A stretch of 64,000 bases of DNA from Candidatus Nanohaloarchaea archaeon. Its GTDB lineage: Archaea; Nanohalarchaeota; Nanosalinia; Nanosalinales; Nanosalinaceae. Each line of letters begins with the position of its first letter. Positions within the stretch are counted from its first letter, which is position 1. Of this stretch, positions 40,460-48,385 are shown in pieces. A program made the position numbers and the translations under genes. The notes under the pieces were generated by a model, which saw only the letters and a list, made by a program, of their open reading frames with translations, was not told the origin of the DNA and ran no database searches. The stretch is taken from NCBI GenBank assembly GCA_013343275.1, contig CP046106.1, positions 682,001-746,000 of the forward strand, in the 5' to 3' direction.

Positions 40460-41278
40460 TCAGCGGCCTGCAAGCTTCTTCGAAACCTCATCAAGCAGAC
40501 CAGAAATATCCTCAACATGATCCTGGAGCTCGTCGAAATCGTCCTGAGCAGGCACAGGCTCGATATCCTCCTGAACCTCCTCCTTCGCGTCCTCAATCTC
40601 AGTCTTCAAGTCAGACTCAATCCGGCGGCCTTCCTCCTGCATTCTCTCAATCTTGTCACGCAGAGAACCAATCTTATCGTGGGCCTCCGAAACATTCGAA
40701 CGCAAGGCCTCCATATTCTTCCTCACATCGTTTATCTCGGAAGTAACCTCATTATATCTGAAGTCTATCTTGTTATCTATTTCCTCTCGCTCGGACTGAA
40801 TCCGGCGATCCAGTTGACTGCTATCGACCTTCTCCTCGATCTCTATATCCTCTAGCTCCCTCTGAATAGACTCTATCCTGTCATCAGCATCGGACCTTAT
40901 ACTGTTAACCTTCTCCCGGAAGTTTTCCTCAGCAAGCCTGTTCTCAACAGCAGAGAAAACCTGTTCAAAGACTTCATCCCTGAAATCCTCCATTCTCTCC
41001 TCGAGATCGGACTTGGTAACGGCCTGCGAGATCTCCAGTTTATCGACCTCCTGCTTGAGATCGTTCTCAGTTAGATCACTGTAATCATCTTCCTCAACAA
41101 GAACTTTACCGCCGCTGTTGGCCTCCTCTAACTCCCTTACACGATCGTTCAGACGGCGGATCTCCTTCTTCAGCTCTTCCTCATCGACATCAGAACCAGA
41201 GCCAGTGCTGGCCGACTGCTTCTTGGCTTCGGAAAGCGCCTCGGACAGAGACTTCTCGATATCAGCTGAACCTACCAT
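40460..41278 (-). CDS. Long coiled-coil protein
   Basis: 272 aa, mostly heptad repeat from about residue 25 to 270 (for example VDEEELKKEIRRLNDRVREL and SEINDVRKNMEALRSNVSEA). It begins MVGSADIEKSLSEALSEAKK and ends LLDEVSKKLAGR. No ATPase head is present, so it is not SMC. A structural, cell-division or scaffold role is possible but not shown. Confidence 0.7.
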   Translation of the reverse strand: MVGSADIEKSLSEALSEAKKQSASTGSGSDVDEEELKKEIRRLNDRVRELEEANSGGKVLVEEDDYSDLTENDLKQEVDKLEISQAVTKSDLEERMEDFRDEVFEQVFSAVENRLAEENFREKVNSIRSDADDRIESIQRELEDIEIEEKVDSSQLDRRIQSEREEIDNKIDFRYNEVTSEINDVRKNMEALRSNVSEAHDKIGSLRDKIERMQEEGRRIESDLKTEIEDAKEEVQEDIEPVPAQDDFDELQDHVEDISGLLDEVSKKLAGR

Positions 41279-41344
41279 AGCGGCCTAAACACAAATTGTC
41301 GAAACCTGCTTAAAATATGAACGATAGAAAAAGAGGAAGAAAGG

Positions 41345-42301
41345 TTACTCATTCATGAAAACAGTCTCGCCCCTGTCAAGAACCTTTCTATCATCAAACC
41401 AGACAGTAGGCTTTTCACACACCGTATCCCAGTGAATATCACAGCTAACCTTTCTCTCATGGCCATCAGGCATGTAACTCGAGTTATCGCCGAACGCAAT
41501 ATGGACTGTTCCAAGCACTTTCTCATCCTGGAGAACGTTACCGATCAAAGTGGCTTTAGGATTAGTACCGAAACCGAACTCGGCCAAGTTACGGGCACCT
41601 TCAATGTTCTCAAAGGCCTCAGCAAGTCCCGAAGTCTCATCGCCGACATGCTTCACGGCAACGGCCTCGGAGTCCTCGATCTCGACCTCAGTACCCTCCG
41701 GCGCGAACGGGAAGTGGTCAGTAACCAGAGTACCGTTGACATTCAGAATCCCGCCATCGGCCTCTCCAGCAGGAAGATTACCGAAGTCTCCCGGCTCATG
41801 TATAATACCGGTATCGGTATGGAAGAGATCAATATCGATCTCGAAAGTCAGATCGGTACCTGAAGGAGTAGTAATTCTTACCTCATCAGTATCTTCAAGA
41901 AGTTCGTAGACCTTCTCGGAAATTCTCTCAACTTCGGAGTAATCGGCCTGAAGGCTGGAGTTCCAGATAGTCTTGTTGATTCCTGGCAGAGTAGCAACCC
42001 GAGAACCAGCATCACAGGCCTCTCTTCTTGCATCGGTATGGCTAAGCGACTTCTTTGTCGGTGCGATCACGACATCCGCTGCCTGCATGGCATCGGCCAC
42101 CTTCTCAGGAGGTTCCTCGCCGTGGTTCTCCGGCTCCTCGTACTCGATGTACGTCCCCTCGACGTCCCGACTATCGATCACTTCAAACAGTGCATCGATC
42201 AAATCGGAATCATTACCGTCATTTACAACGAGAACCTCCTCGCCGTCCTGAACGTTTAAACACTGGTTAACAATTGTCTCGGCACCTTCAACTAAACTCA
42301 T
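41345..42301 (-). CDS. M29-like aminopeptidase
   Basis: 318 aa. The C-terminal half carries the dimetal-site motifs of M29 aminopeptidases: GTDLTFEIDID, HTDTGIIHEPGDFGNLPAGE, HIAFGDNSSYMPDGHE and HWDTVCEKPTVWFDDRKVL. N-terminal residues match the Rossmann-like domain. It removes N-terminal residues from peptides. It could serve peptide salvage in a host-dependent cell. The gene follows the small winged-helix gene at 42344 on the same strand. Confidence 0.88.
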   Translation of the reverse strand: MSLVEGAETIVNQCLNVQDGEEVLVVNDGNDSDLIDALFEVIDSRDVEGTYIEYEEPENHGEEPPEKVADAMQAADVVIAPTKKSLSHTDARREACDAGSRVATLPGINKTIWNSSLQADYSEVERISEKVYELLEDTDEVRITTPSGTDLTFEIDIDLFHTDTGIIHEPGDFGNLPAGEADGGILNVNGTLVTDHFPFAPEGTEVEIEDSEAVAVKHVGDETSGLAEAFENIEGARNLAEFGFGTNPKATLIGNVLQDEKVLGTVHIAFGDNSSYMPDGHERKVSCDIHWDTVCEKPTVWFDDRKVLDRGETVFMNE

Positions 42302-42343
42302 AAACAGAAAAACGGCTGCAAAACTAAAACATCTTTCCCTCTA

Positions 42344-42541
42344 CTACCTGAGATCGACGTAGGTACCACGGCCCTCATCCAGGAACTCAAGCTTGTCCTC
42401 ACGAGCCAGCCAACCAATCGCCATATTCACCTTCGAACGCGGAAAATCCAGAGAGCTCGAAATCGAAGAAACAGAACACTCTCCTTCATCCTCTAAGTAT
42501 CTCCAAACATAACCTGCAACCTCACCAATCTTATCCTCCAA
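42344..42541 (-). CDS. DUF2582-like winged-helix protein
   Basis: 65 aa, one winged helix: IGEVAGYVWRYLEDEGECSV, recognition helix LDFPRSKVNMAIGWLAREDK, wing LEFLDEGRGTYVDL. It matches the DUF2582 pattern. Probable small DNA-binding protein; target unknown. It is upstream of the aminopeptidase gene by 42 bases. Confidence 0.78.
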   Translation of the reverse strand: MEDKIGEVAGYVWRYLEDEGECSVSSISSSLDFPRSKVNMAIGWLAREDKLEFLDEGRGTYVDLR

Positions 42542-42633
42542 AAACAGTTCACCTAAACAAAAAATACGCAGGCCCGTTTAAATCAACTTCTCCATATAAA
42601 AAATTCTGTAACCTACACAGAAAACACAGAAAG

Positions 42634-42784
42634 GCCTCGATGGCTCAGCCTGGCTAGAGCGGTCCCCTCGTACGCCTGCCAATGCCCAGAGCGGCACGCA
42701 TCAGACCATGCTCAGCATGGCCTACAATCAAACTTGACAGGCACAGAAAGGGACAGGTCCCGGGTTCAAATCCCGGTCGGGGCT
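42634..42784 (+). tRNA. tRNA-Thr(CGU), with intron
   Basis: The acceptor is GCCTCGA/TCGGGGC, the D arm is GCTC...GAGC, the anticodon stem is GTCCC/GGGAC, and the T arm is CCGGG-TTCAAAT-CCCGG. The loop after splicing is C-T-CGT-A-A, so the anticodon is CGU (Thr). The discriminator base is T. The intron interrupts after position 37 (42673-42748). CCA is not encoded. The T arm and acceptor pairs are complete, with one G-T pair in the acceptor. Confidence 0.93.
42673..42748 (+). other. tRNA-Thr intron (76 nt)
   Basis: Inserted at the canonical 37/38 site. GCCTG/CAGGC forms the inner helix; the three-base bulges TAC and AAA flank a weak four-pair central helix, and cuts after TA and AA give the exact mature loop. 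Within it, TGCC/GGCA and CCATGC-TCA-GCATGG add two hairpins. A splicing-endonuclease bulge-helix-bulge is therefore plausible, in relaxed form. Confidence 0.75.
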
Positions 42785-42844
42785 TCAAATTCCATAATAA
42801 ATTTTCCAGTAAGACCAGCTCTAACTTAACGTTTTAGATGCAAG

Positions 42845-43366
42845 TTGTATGGTGTGGCAGAACCTCAGGAAGAGTATGATACACTTGTTAGAGGAAGTCT
42901 TCTGAGAGGTGTTGATGAGCGCGGCGAGTATACCCAGGCCTCTTTCCAGGAGGACGGTGTTTTTGTGGATATAGTTAGAAGACCTAGAGGCTACGAGCTA
43001 AGTTTTGAAACTGATAAAGGCCTGAAAGATATTTACGAAGGTATTGTGGAGAACTATCATCCGAAAGGTCTGGTAGAGGCTATCAATTCAGAAGGAGATA
43101 GTTTTGGGCTGGATCCTGATGCCTGGAACGGTGGCAATTACGAGGATTTTGTCGAGGCCTATTTTAACTTCGGTAATTTCAGCGTTGAATGGTTTGCCAT
43201 CGATGATGAATCTGAAAGAGAGTATATGGTTGACGTTTTCAGCAACACTATTCACTTTGATACCACCGAACCAGTATCAGAGGCCGGCTGGATGATCGGC
43301 GAGGCCGTAACAGATGCGGACAGCAGTCTATTTGATGAGGTCCAGCGTTTCCTGAACGAAGATTAA
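42845..43366 (+). CDS. Uncharacterised acidic protein
   Basis: 173 aa from TTG 42845, or 170 from an in-frame GTG at 42854. Mixed alpha-beta composition: EEYDTLVRGSLLRGVDERGE, RPRGYELSFETDKGLKDIYE, NYEDFVEAYFNFGNFSVEWF. No cysteine or membrane segment is present. Family unknown. The start is uncertain because no ATG is in frame. Confidence 0.6.
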   Translation: MYGVAEPQEEYDTLVRGSLLRGVDERGEYTQASFQEDGVFVDIVRRPRGYELSFETDKGLKDIYEGIVENYHPKGLVEAINSEGDSFGLDPDAWNGGNYEDFVEAYFNFGNFSVEWFAIDDESEREYMVDVFSNTIHFDTTEPVSEAGWMIGEAVTDADSSLFDEVQRFLNED

Positions 43367-43384
43367 GAGATGGAACTACAAGAA

Positions 43385-43492
43385 CTAGAACAGGTTCGAC
43401 ATGCAGACTTCGTGTACTGGTCCTTCCGATGTCTTCATTCCTGAAGACCGGATATCTTCTCCACAGACCAGACATTCTTCAGCTACTTCCAT
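43385..43492 (-). CDS. 35-aa zinc-finger microprotein
   Basis: ATG 43492 to TAG 43385-43387. The sequence begins MEVAEECLVCGEDIRSSGMK and continues to GPVHEVCMSNLF. CxxC and HxxC supply a single zinc site, as in the small CPxCG-related finger proteins of haloarchaea. A TATA-like AATATATTA (43513-43521) lies about 25 bases upstream, so the mRNA is leaderless. It is divergent from the Lrp gene. Confidence 0.7.
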   Translation of the reverse strand: MEVAEECLVCGEDIRSSGMKTSEGPVHEVCMSNLF

Positions 43493-43512
43493 ACAGTATT
43501 ATACGTATAGCT

Positions 43513-43521
43513 AATATATTA
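43513..43521. promoter_or_regulatory. AT-rich promoter between the zinc microprotein and the Lrp gene
   Basis: AATATATTA is palindromic in character and placed to serve the minus-strand microprotein, 25 bases from its ATG. The Lrp gene on the plus strand has its own TTTTAAAAT at 43542-43550, about 25 bases from its start at 43571. Confidence 0.5.
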
Positions 43522-43570
43522 ATGTATCTCCAAACATTTGTTTTAAAATTGTTGAGTTTATACCTTTTCT

Positions 43571-44020
43571 ATGGCAGAGTTTAGTGTTGATGATAAGGAT
43601 CGGCAAATAATTGAACAGTTGTTGTCGGATGGAAGGGCCTCTCTGAGGAAAATTGCGGAGAAAATCAGCGTCTCGCCTTCCACAGCAAGCAATCGATTCA
43701 AGAAGCTTCGAGATAACGGTGTTATACAGAGTTTTGTGCCAGTGCTTGACTACGAGAAGATGGGCTACACCTTCAGTACGTTGACTCATATCAAGTCCGA
43801 GCCCGGCGAAGTAAGCCCCATTGCTCAGAAGTTGAAGGAGAAAGCCTTTATCGAGCAGTGCTTTACGATTACCGGTGATGCAGATATCATAATTCTCTCT
43901 CATTTCGAGGACCGTGAGAAGATGAACGATTCTTTACAGGATATTCAGAGTATGGAAGGGATAGAAGAGACGAAGACGAACGTGATTCTGGAGTCTTACA
44001 GGCAGCAGATGAAGCTATAG
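43571..44020 (+). CDS. Lrp/AsnC family transcription regulator
   Basis: 149 aa. An N-terminal helix-turn-helix (DRQIIEQLLSDGRASLRKIA ... STASNRFKKLRDNGVIQ) and a C-terminal RAM/ACT-like ligand domain with TGDADIIILSHFEDREKMND are present. It is likely to respond to an amino acid or other small effector. Its TAG stop and that of the convergent dnaG share CTATAG. Confidence 0.92.
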   Translation: MAEFSVDDKDRQIIEQLLSDGRASLRKIAEKISVSPSTASNRFKKLRDNGVIQSFVPVLDYEKMGYTFSTLTHIKSEPGEVSPIAQKLKEKAFIEQCFTITGDADIIILSHFEDREKMNDSLQDIQSMEGIEETKTNVILESYRQQMKL

Positions 44021-45130
44021 GTCGTCTTTCGTCATTATGAAGACTTCGCTGGATGAGACTGTCTCGTTTCGCGACTTCCCTACTATGTAATCTGCTTCAA
44101 GCTGTTCAGCTGTTTCAACAGCTTTCTCATCTACTTCTCCATCCATGACTACGGCATAACACTTCTTCTCCAGTTCTGAGATAGCAGAGACAGGCCTTTT
44201 CTCTACCACTTCTCCTTCCTCATCGAGGGTGTTTACTGCCCTGGTACCTGTTAGCTCCGAGATCTTGCCGGAGAAAGTTTCAATATCCTCATCCGCGATC
44301 TGTTGCTCTACCTCAGGCTCCTCCGTATATTTAACAGGCTCCCTGTCTCTGAGGGCTGAGTGCACTTCCCTCTTCGAGAGTTCTTCTACCTCTTTTCCTT
44401 CAGGAGCTCGGGCCACGTACTCGGGCTCGGCTTTCTCCTTCAGTTCCTTGAGTATGAGGTCTCCTCCTCTGTCGCCGTCGAGGAAAGCGGTTATCTCCTT
44501 CTCTTCTGCTATTCTCTGGATCTGTGAGGGTACTGATGTGCCGCCGATCGCCAGTGCGTTCTTCACTCCTTTCTCCAGAAGGTTGACGACGTCGGCCTTC
44601 CCCTCCACAATTACGATGCTGTCGTCCCATTCTACATCCGGGCCTGCGATAAATGAGTGGTACTCTGTAAGCTCCTCCTTCCTGACCTCCTGCTTGATAT
44701 CATTCATAAGCTCCTTTTTATCAGGCGTCTCGCGCTCTATATCCTGCAGAAGCTGTTTTGAGCGCTTGACAATGTAGTCTCTTTTCGATACTCTCAGGTC
44801 TTCAATACTGTCAACTGTTAGATCGGCATTGCTTGGGCCGATCTTTTCTATGGTTTCAAGCGAGGCCGCTAGCAGAGCAGTTTCAGTCGCGTCGAGAGAG
44901 GTTGGGAGTTCGAAGGAGGCCTCTGTGCTGCCGTCCTTCTCCTCTATCTCGACGTTCATTCTGCCGATCTTTCCTCGATCCTTGAGTTCACGTAGATCGA
45001 GCTGGTCGCCGAGAAGGCCTTCGGTCTGTCCGAAGATTGCGCCGACTATATCTGATTTCTCGACAACTCCTGCTATTTCGATTGTTGCGTTTATCATGTA
45101 CTTTGCGGATTTCTGTGATGTCTTGCCCAT
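44015..45130 (-). CDS. dnaG: DnaG-type primase/Toprim protein
   Basis: 371 aa, short like all archaeal DnaG. The Toprim domain runs from about residue 165: IVIVEGKADVVNLLEKGVKN (Glu), AITAFLDGDRGGDLILKEL (DxD). It has no zinc-binding or helicase-binding domain. Archaeal DnaG is mainly tied to the exosome and RNA, with weak primase activity. The gene begins right after the DUF167 gene. Confidence 0.93.
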   Translation of the reverse strand: MGKTSQKSAKYMINATIEIAGVVEKSDIVGAIFGQTEGLLGDQLDLRELKDRGKIGRMNVEIEEKDGSTEASFELPTSLDATETALLAASLETIEKIGPSNADLTVDSIEDLRVSKRDYIVKRSKQLLQDIERETPDKKELMNDIKQEVRKEELTEYHSFIAGPDVEWDDSIVIVEGKADVVNLLEKGVKNALAIGGTSVPSQIQRIAEEKEITAFLDGDRGGDLILKELKEKAEPEYVARAPEGKEVEELSKREVHSALRDREPVKYTEEPEVEQQIADEDIETFSGKISELTGTRAVNTLDEEGEVVEKRPVSAISELEKKCYAVVMDGEVDEKAVETAEQLEADYIVGKSRNETVSSSEVFIMTKDDL

Positions 45131-45379
45131 TTAGTATTCAGCCTCTATTTTTCGTTCAACTTTCTCTTCAGGTAGATCTACCTTCAGCTTTTTTCTCCTG
45201 CTCTGATGACCTGATATAATACCAGGTTTCTCTCCAAGTATCTCGGTCAGCTTATTTACCAGTTCCGAGTTGGCCCTGCCGTTCTCTGCCTCTGACCCGA
45301 GGTGGACTGTTGGAAATCTTCCTTCCTCAATCCTGAATTCGTTTTGATCCGGTTTAACTTTAACATAGAATTCTGTCAT
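45131..45379 (-). CDS. DUF167 (YggU-like) protein
   Basis: 82 aa from ATG 45379 (MTEFYVKVKPDQNEFRIEEG); the frame is open upstream but family length supports this start. Characteristic GRANSELVNKLTEILGEKPG is followed by the SRRKKLKV strand. Function of DUF167 is unknown. It abuts dnaG directly (stop then ATG), so they are one unit. Confidence 0.88.
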   Translation of the reverse strand: MTEFYVKVKPDQNEFRIEEGRFPTVHLGSEAENGRANSELVNKLTEILGEKPGIISGHQSRRKKLKVDLPEEKVERKIEAEY

Positions 45380-45413
45380 TTTTCTCCAGGCCTCTTGGAA
45401 AGGATAAAAGTAG

Positions 45414-45485
45414 TGTGGCTGCCCTGTAACACAGATGATCATTCCTGTAGTCCCGGAAGGTCACATCTGCTGACCGAGGGCAGCC
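45414..45485 (-). ncRNA. Probable H/ACA guide RNA
   Basis: Read on the minus strand from 45485: nine-pair lower stem GGCTGCCCT/AGGGCAGCC, an internal pocket (CGGTCAG on the 5' side, TGTTAC on the 3' side), six-pair upper stem CAGATG/CATCTG, a kink-turn with UGA on both strands (giving U-U, G-A, A-G), a terminal stem TTCC/GGAA and a nine-base loop. The triplet ACA follows the lower stem with no gap. Fifteen bases separate the upper pocket edge from the ACA, the distance set for H/ACA pseudouridylation. The other strand lacks the ACA. Confidence 0.8.
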
Positions 45486-45486
45486 G

Positions 45487-45509
45487 TGAGGAAGTGTTTA
45501 CCTTCCTCA
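45487..45509 (-). promoter_or_regulatory. Hairpin next to the H/ACA RNA
   Basis: TGAGGAAG/CTTCCTCA is a perfect eight-pair stem with a seven-base loop, one base upstream of the H/ACA hairpin on the minus strand. It may be part of a longer precursor or a processing signal. Confidence 0.45.
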
Positions 45510-45554
45510 GTAAATACTGTGAACGTTAACCTTTTACCTCTGAGAATATTCTCT

Positions 45555-46241
45555 CTACTGGAAGAAGGTTCCGTCTGTCGGCGGCGTGTACGACTCCTGC
45601 TTTGTCTTCGTCTGTACCGGTTCCTCGCCGTGGTATTTGCGAATGTAGTCGAAGTACTCTGAAAGTCTTTCACGGGCGTACTCTATATCGTACTCTATCA
45701 TCTCCTCTCCCAGCCTGTTAACAAACCATTTCTTGAACAAGCGGTTAAGAGGGTAGGCGAAGATTCTCGGCAGCCAGTCGATGCCGTCCGGAAAATCGTA
45801 CTTAACCTCGAGAGTAACCCAGTACTCGATCAGGCCGAAGTTGTTGTCGCCTGACGGCGGGCTCTGGGTAGCAGGGTTTGTTGTCAGCTTCAGCTTGCCG
45901 TGATCGCTCGGAAGGCCTTCGGAAACCTCCATTATAGACTCGAAATCTCCGCTGTCAACGTTCTCGTAGTAGAAAGTCTCCGCCGGTTTATCCAGGTCCA
46001 TGTTCTGGTTGAAGATGTACTTGTGGTCCTTGTAGATACTGACAATATTCGGGCTCTCATACCATTCAGCCTTGTTCTGTATCTCAACCCAGCCCCCCTC
46101 GAAGAGATGCTCGTGATGCCATATATCATCAGCGTGCTCAAACTTATCCTTCTCGTAATCCGAGTTATACGGCTTGCCTGGAGTATGAAGCCAGCACATG
46201 GCCTTCTGCAGGAAGTTCAGGTCTTCTTCGTCATCCGACAT
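45555..46241 (-). CDS. Paralogous cluster protein 1 (unknown)
   Basis: 228 aa. The C-terminal LFKKWFVNRLGEEMIEYDIE...YARERLSEYFDYIRK resembles the ends of the next two genes; the N-terminus is less similar. Its last residues (SYTPPTDGTFFQ) echo the YTPP tail of protein 2. Beta-rich in the middle (GLIEYWVTLEVKYDFPDG). No motif or membrane segment. A START-like or other antiparallel fold is possible; the function is unknown. Confidence 0.7.
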   Translation of the reverse strand: MSDDEEDLNFLQKAMCWLHTPGKPYNSDYEKDKFEHADDIWHHEHLFEGGWVEIQNKAEWYESPNIVSIYKDHKYIFNQNMDLDKPAETFYYENVDSGDFESIMEVSEGLPSDHGKLKLTTNPATQSPPSGDNNFGLIEYWVTLEVKYDFPDGIDWLPRIFAYPLNRLFKKWFVNRLGEEMIEYDIEYARERLSEYFDYIRKYHGEEPVQTKTKQESYTPPTDGTFFQ

Positions 46242-46247
46242 TTTTCA

Positions 46248-46865
46248 TCACTGCCATGGCGGTGTGTAGTGTGAGCTGCCGGTCCGGACGATACCGTCCT
46301 CTACACCGAACTTCTCTCTCATTAGGTTTTGAAGTCGAACAACGATCTCTGAGGCCTCCTCCTCGTACCTGTGGATTTCCTTGGAGTAAAACTTGTTGTA
46401 CCATATTCCGACAAGGATCTTGTAGAACTTGGAGCGCTGGAACTGTGTCTTCTCATCTTCAAGGCCTGTGCTACCGTAGTTGCTCTGAGGGTATTCTGTA
46501 ATAGGGTAAGGCTCCCAGATCTCCTTGTTACCGCCAGGATATACAGTAATAACCTTGCCTGTGGTCTTTACACGGACTTTTTTGATATCGTCAGGCCTGT
46601 CCTCTTTGTATATGTCTTTTGGATCCTTTACCCTCCAGCTCAGGTTGAAGTACAGGACAGTGTTCCTGGATTTCTCCTTGAATGCGTGCATACGGATCTT
46701 GTCCTTCGGCCCGGTTACGGAGAACTCGTTACGGCCTTCCTCTATCCTGTCTATATCGAACTCCTCCACAAGCAGGTCCTTGATACCTCTGTAGATCCGG
46801 GCCGGATCCTCCTTGACGAAGTAGTGATCCTGCTTGGAGAGCGCGTCCTCCTCGAACTTAACCAC
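46248..46865 (-). CDS. Paralogous cluster protein 2 (unknown)
   Basis: 205 aa. Residues 15-70 (KEDPARIYRGIKDLLVEEFD ... KDKIRMHAF) align with protein 3 (VEDPEEVYSSLRMLLEDRI), as do KKVRVKTTGKVITVYP and the C-terminal KFYSKEIHRYEEEASEIVVR. It ends with YTPPWQ. The predicted architecture is helix plus antiparallel sheet, as in START/SRPBCC-like folds, but this is not confirmed. It overlaps protein 3 by eight bases. Confidence 0.7.
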   Translation of the reverse strand: MVKFEEDALSKQDHYFVKEDPARIYRGIKDLLVEEFDIDRIEEGRNEFSVTGPKDKIRMHAFKEKSRNTVLYFNLSWRVKDPKDIYKEDRPDDIKKVRVKTTGKVITVYPGGNKEIWEPYPITEYPQSNYGSTGLEDEKTQFQRSKFYKILVGIWYNKFYSKEIHRYEEEASEIVVRLQNLMREKFGVEDGIVRTGSSHYTPPWQ

Positions 46866-47322
46866 TGTAATCAGCCTCCATATCCTCCTTGATGTAGTCC
46901 ATCAAGGTATCAACCCTTCCCTCTACAGCGTGCTCGTAGCCTTCTCTAGTCTCTCCGTAAAGAAACTTGTCGTAGAGAGATCGGTACGCGTAGTAGAGAA
47001 GAGAGTCCTGATAGTTTTTCTCCGTAGGGTAAGAAGTCACAAGCTTGGCTTTCAGCTGTATATCCATCTCGGAGGCCTCACGGTCTATATGCAGGAATAT
47101 CTCCATCCTCTCAACCGTGAGATGGTCCATTGCGTTGGTTGTTACTATCTTGGCCCTGATATCTCTGCCGTCTACATCGTTGTAGTATTTCTCTTCGTTC
47201 ACCGAGGAGAACTTGATTCTGTCCTCCAGAAGCATTCTGAGTGAGGAGTAAACCTCTTCCGGATCCTCCACTTTCAGGGTAAGTCTCCTGCGTGTTACTT
47301 CCTCGGTGATCTTCATACTCAT
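46858..47322 (-). CDS. Paralogous cluster protein 3 (unknown)
   Basis: 154 aa, the shortest of the three. It has VEDPEEVYSSLRMLLEDR, the beta segment MDIQLKAKLVTSYP and the helical tail RSLYDKFLYGETREGYEHAV. It is the first gene of the trio to be transcribed, upstream of protein 2. No catalytic motif is visible. The cluster lies between dnaG/H/ACA and the CBS genes, all on the minus strand. Confidence 0.7.
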   Translation of the reverse strand: MSMKITEEVTRRRLTLKVEDPEEVYSSLRMLLEDRIKFSSVNEEKYYNDVDGRDIRAKIVTTNAMDHLTVERMEIFLHIDREASEMDIQLKAKLVTSYPTEKNYQDSLLYYAYRSLYDKFLYGETREGYEHAVEGRVDTLMDYIKEDMEADYSG

Positions 47323-47382
47323 AGTGTATAGACTGTAATTAGAGAAAGCTGGATAAAAAAGTATTAGAAGAATGTGAGGCCG

Positions 47383-47919
47383 TTACCGGCACTCCTCACA
47401 TAGAAGCATTCCGTTGACTTCTTTGAGGTCCTCGCTGTAGTTCTCACAGCTCTCACAGACTCCTTCCCTAGATGTCTCTCTTGGAGTTGCCTCGGCCTGC
47501 ATCTCTACTTCTTCACCCATTATCTCAGCGTAACCAGGCCATGCTCTCAGAATATCGGTCTGGGTAAGGATTCCGACAAGCATCTCATCTCTTACTACTG
47601 GAACTCTTGATATATCGTTTCTTGCCATCGCCATTGCGACATCATCCAGAAGCTCGTCTTCATCAGCCACCACTAGATCAGTACTCATTATATCCTTGAC
47701 AAGAACATCTTCAGGATCCTTGTTGTCGGCTACTACCTCGTAGACAATGTCTCTGCAGACTACTACACCTACAGCATCTTCATCGTCGACAACCACAAGG
47801 CCTCTGATCTCTTCATCTTTCAGAAGCTGTGCGGCCTCTTTTACTGTTTTTTCCTGTTCGACTGCGATGACTCCTTCAGTCATCAGCTCCTTTACCTGTA
47901 CTTCACTATCTACTGCCAT
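47383..47919 (-). CDS. CBS-domain pair protein with zinc ribbon
   Basis: 178 aa. Two CBS repeats: VKELMTEGVIAVEQEKTVKE...VGVVVCRDIVYEV and VKDIMSTDLVVADEDELLDD...VGILTQTDILRA. A C-terminal zinc ribbon CESCENYSEDLKEVNGMLLC...C is added. CBS pairs bind adenine nucleotides such as AMP or ATP. It starts two bases after the related gene at 47921 and is its near-duplicate apart from the ribbon. Confidence 0.92.
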   Translation of the reverse strand: MAVDSEVQVKELMTEGVIAVEQEKTVKEAAQLLKDEEIRGLVVVDDEDAVGVVVCRDIVYEVVADNKDPEDVLVKDIMSTDLVVADEDELLDDVAMAMARNDISRVPVVRDEMLVGILTQTDILRAWPGYAEIMGEEVEMQAEATPRETSREGVCESCENYSEDLKEVNGMLLCEECR

Positions 47920-47920
47920 T

Positions 47921-48340
47921 TTATTGCTCCACCTCTTTTTCCTGCATTATTTCTGCGAATCCAGGCCATGCTCTCAGAATATCTGACTGTGTGACTATTC
48001 CGACAAGCATGTCGCCTCTGACAACCGGTACACGGGAGACGTTGTTCTTGGACATTGCCATTGCGACATCATCCAGAAGCTCATCCTCTTCGGCCACTAT
48101 CAGGTCTGTACTCATTATGTCTTTCACCTTGGTCTCTCGGGCCTCTTTTCCTTCAGCTATTATGTCGTAGGTTATATCTCTGCAGACTACTACACCTACA
48201 GCATCTTCGTCCTCTATTACGACCAGGCCTCTGATATCTTCCTGTCGAAGCTTGTTCGCTGCCTCTACTGCATTACTATTGGCGTCTACTGCGACTACGC
48301 CTTCAGTCATAACCTCCTTCAGTTTTACTTTTCCGTCCAT
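47921..48340 (-). CDS. CBS-domain pair protein
   Basis: 139 aa, two CBS repeats (LKEVMTEGVVAVDANSNAVE and VKDIMSTDLIVAEEDELLDD), very similar in sequence to the following gene but lacking the zinc ribbon. This points to a recent tandem duplication. It is likely a nucleotide-sensing regulatory subunit; the partner is not apparent. Confidence 0.92.
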   Translation of the reverse strand: MDGKVKLKEVMTEGVVAVDANSNAVEAANKLRQEDIRGLVVIEDEDAVGVVVCRDITYDIIAEGKEARETKVKDIMSTDLIVAEEDELLDDVAMAMSKNNVSRVPVVRGDMLVGIVTQSDILRAWPGFAEIMQEKEVEQ

Positions 48341-48385
48341 ATGAGAAACTGGGAGAAATGATTCTAAAGAAGCTTTTGGTTGCCT

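Noticed and set aside
43248-43475. 75-codon minus-strand frame over the 42845-43366 gene
   Set aside because: It is the opposite-strand shadow of a better gene and clashes with the 35-aa zinc protein, which has its own promoter.
45414-45485. Plus-strand reading of the hairpin as a terminator
   Set aside because: No T tract follows, and the minus strand carries an ACA at the correct place with kink-turn geometry.
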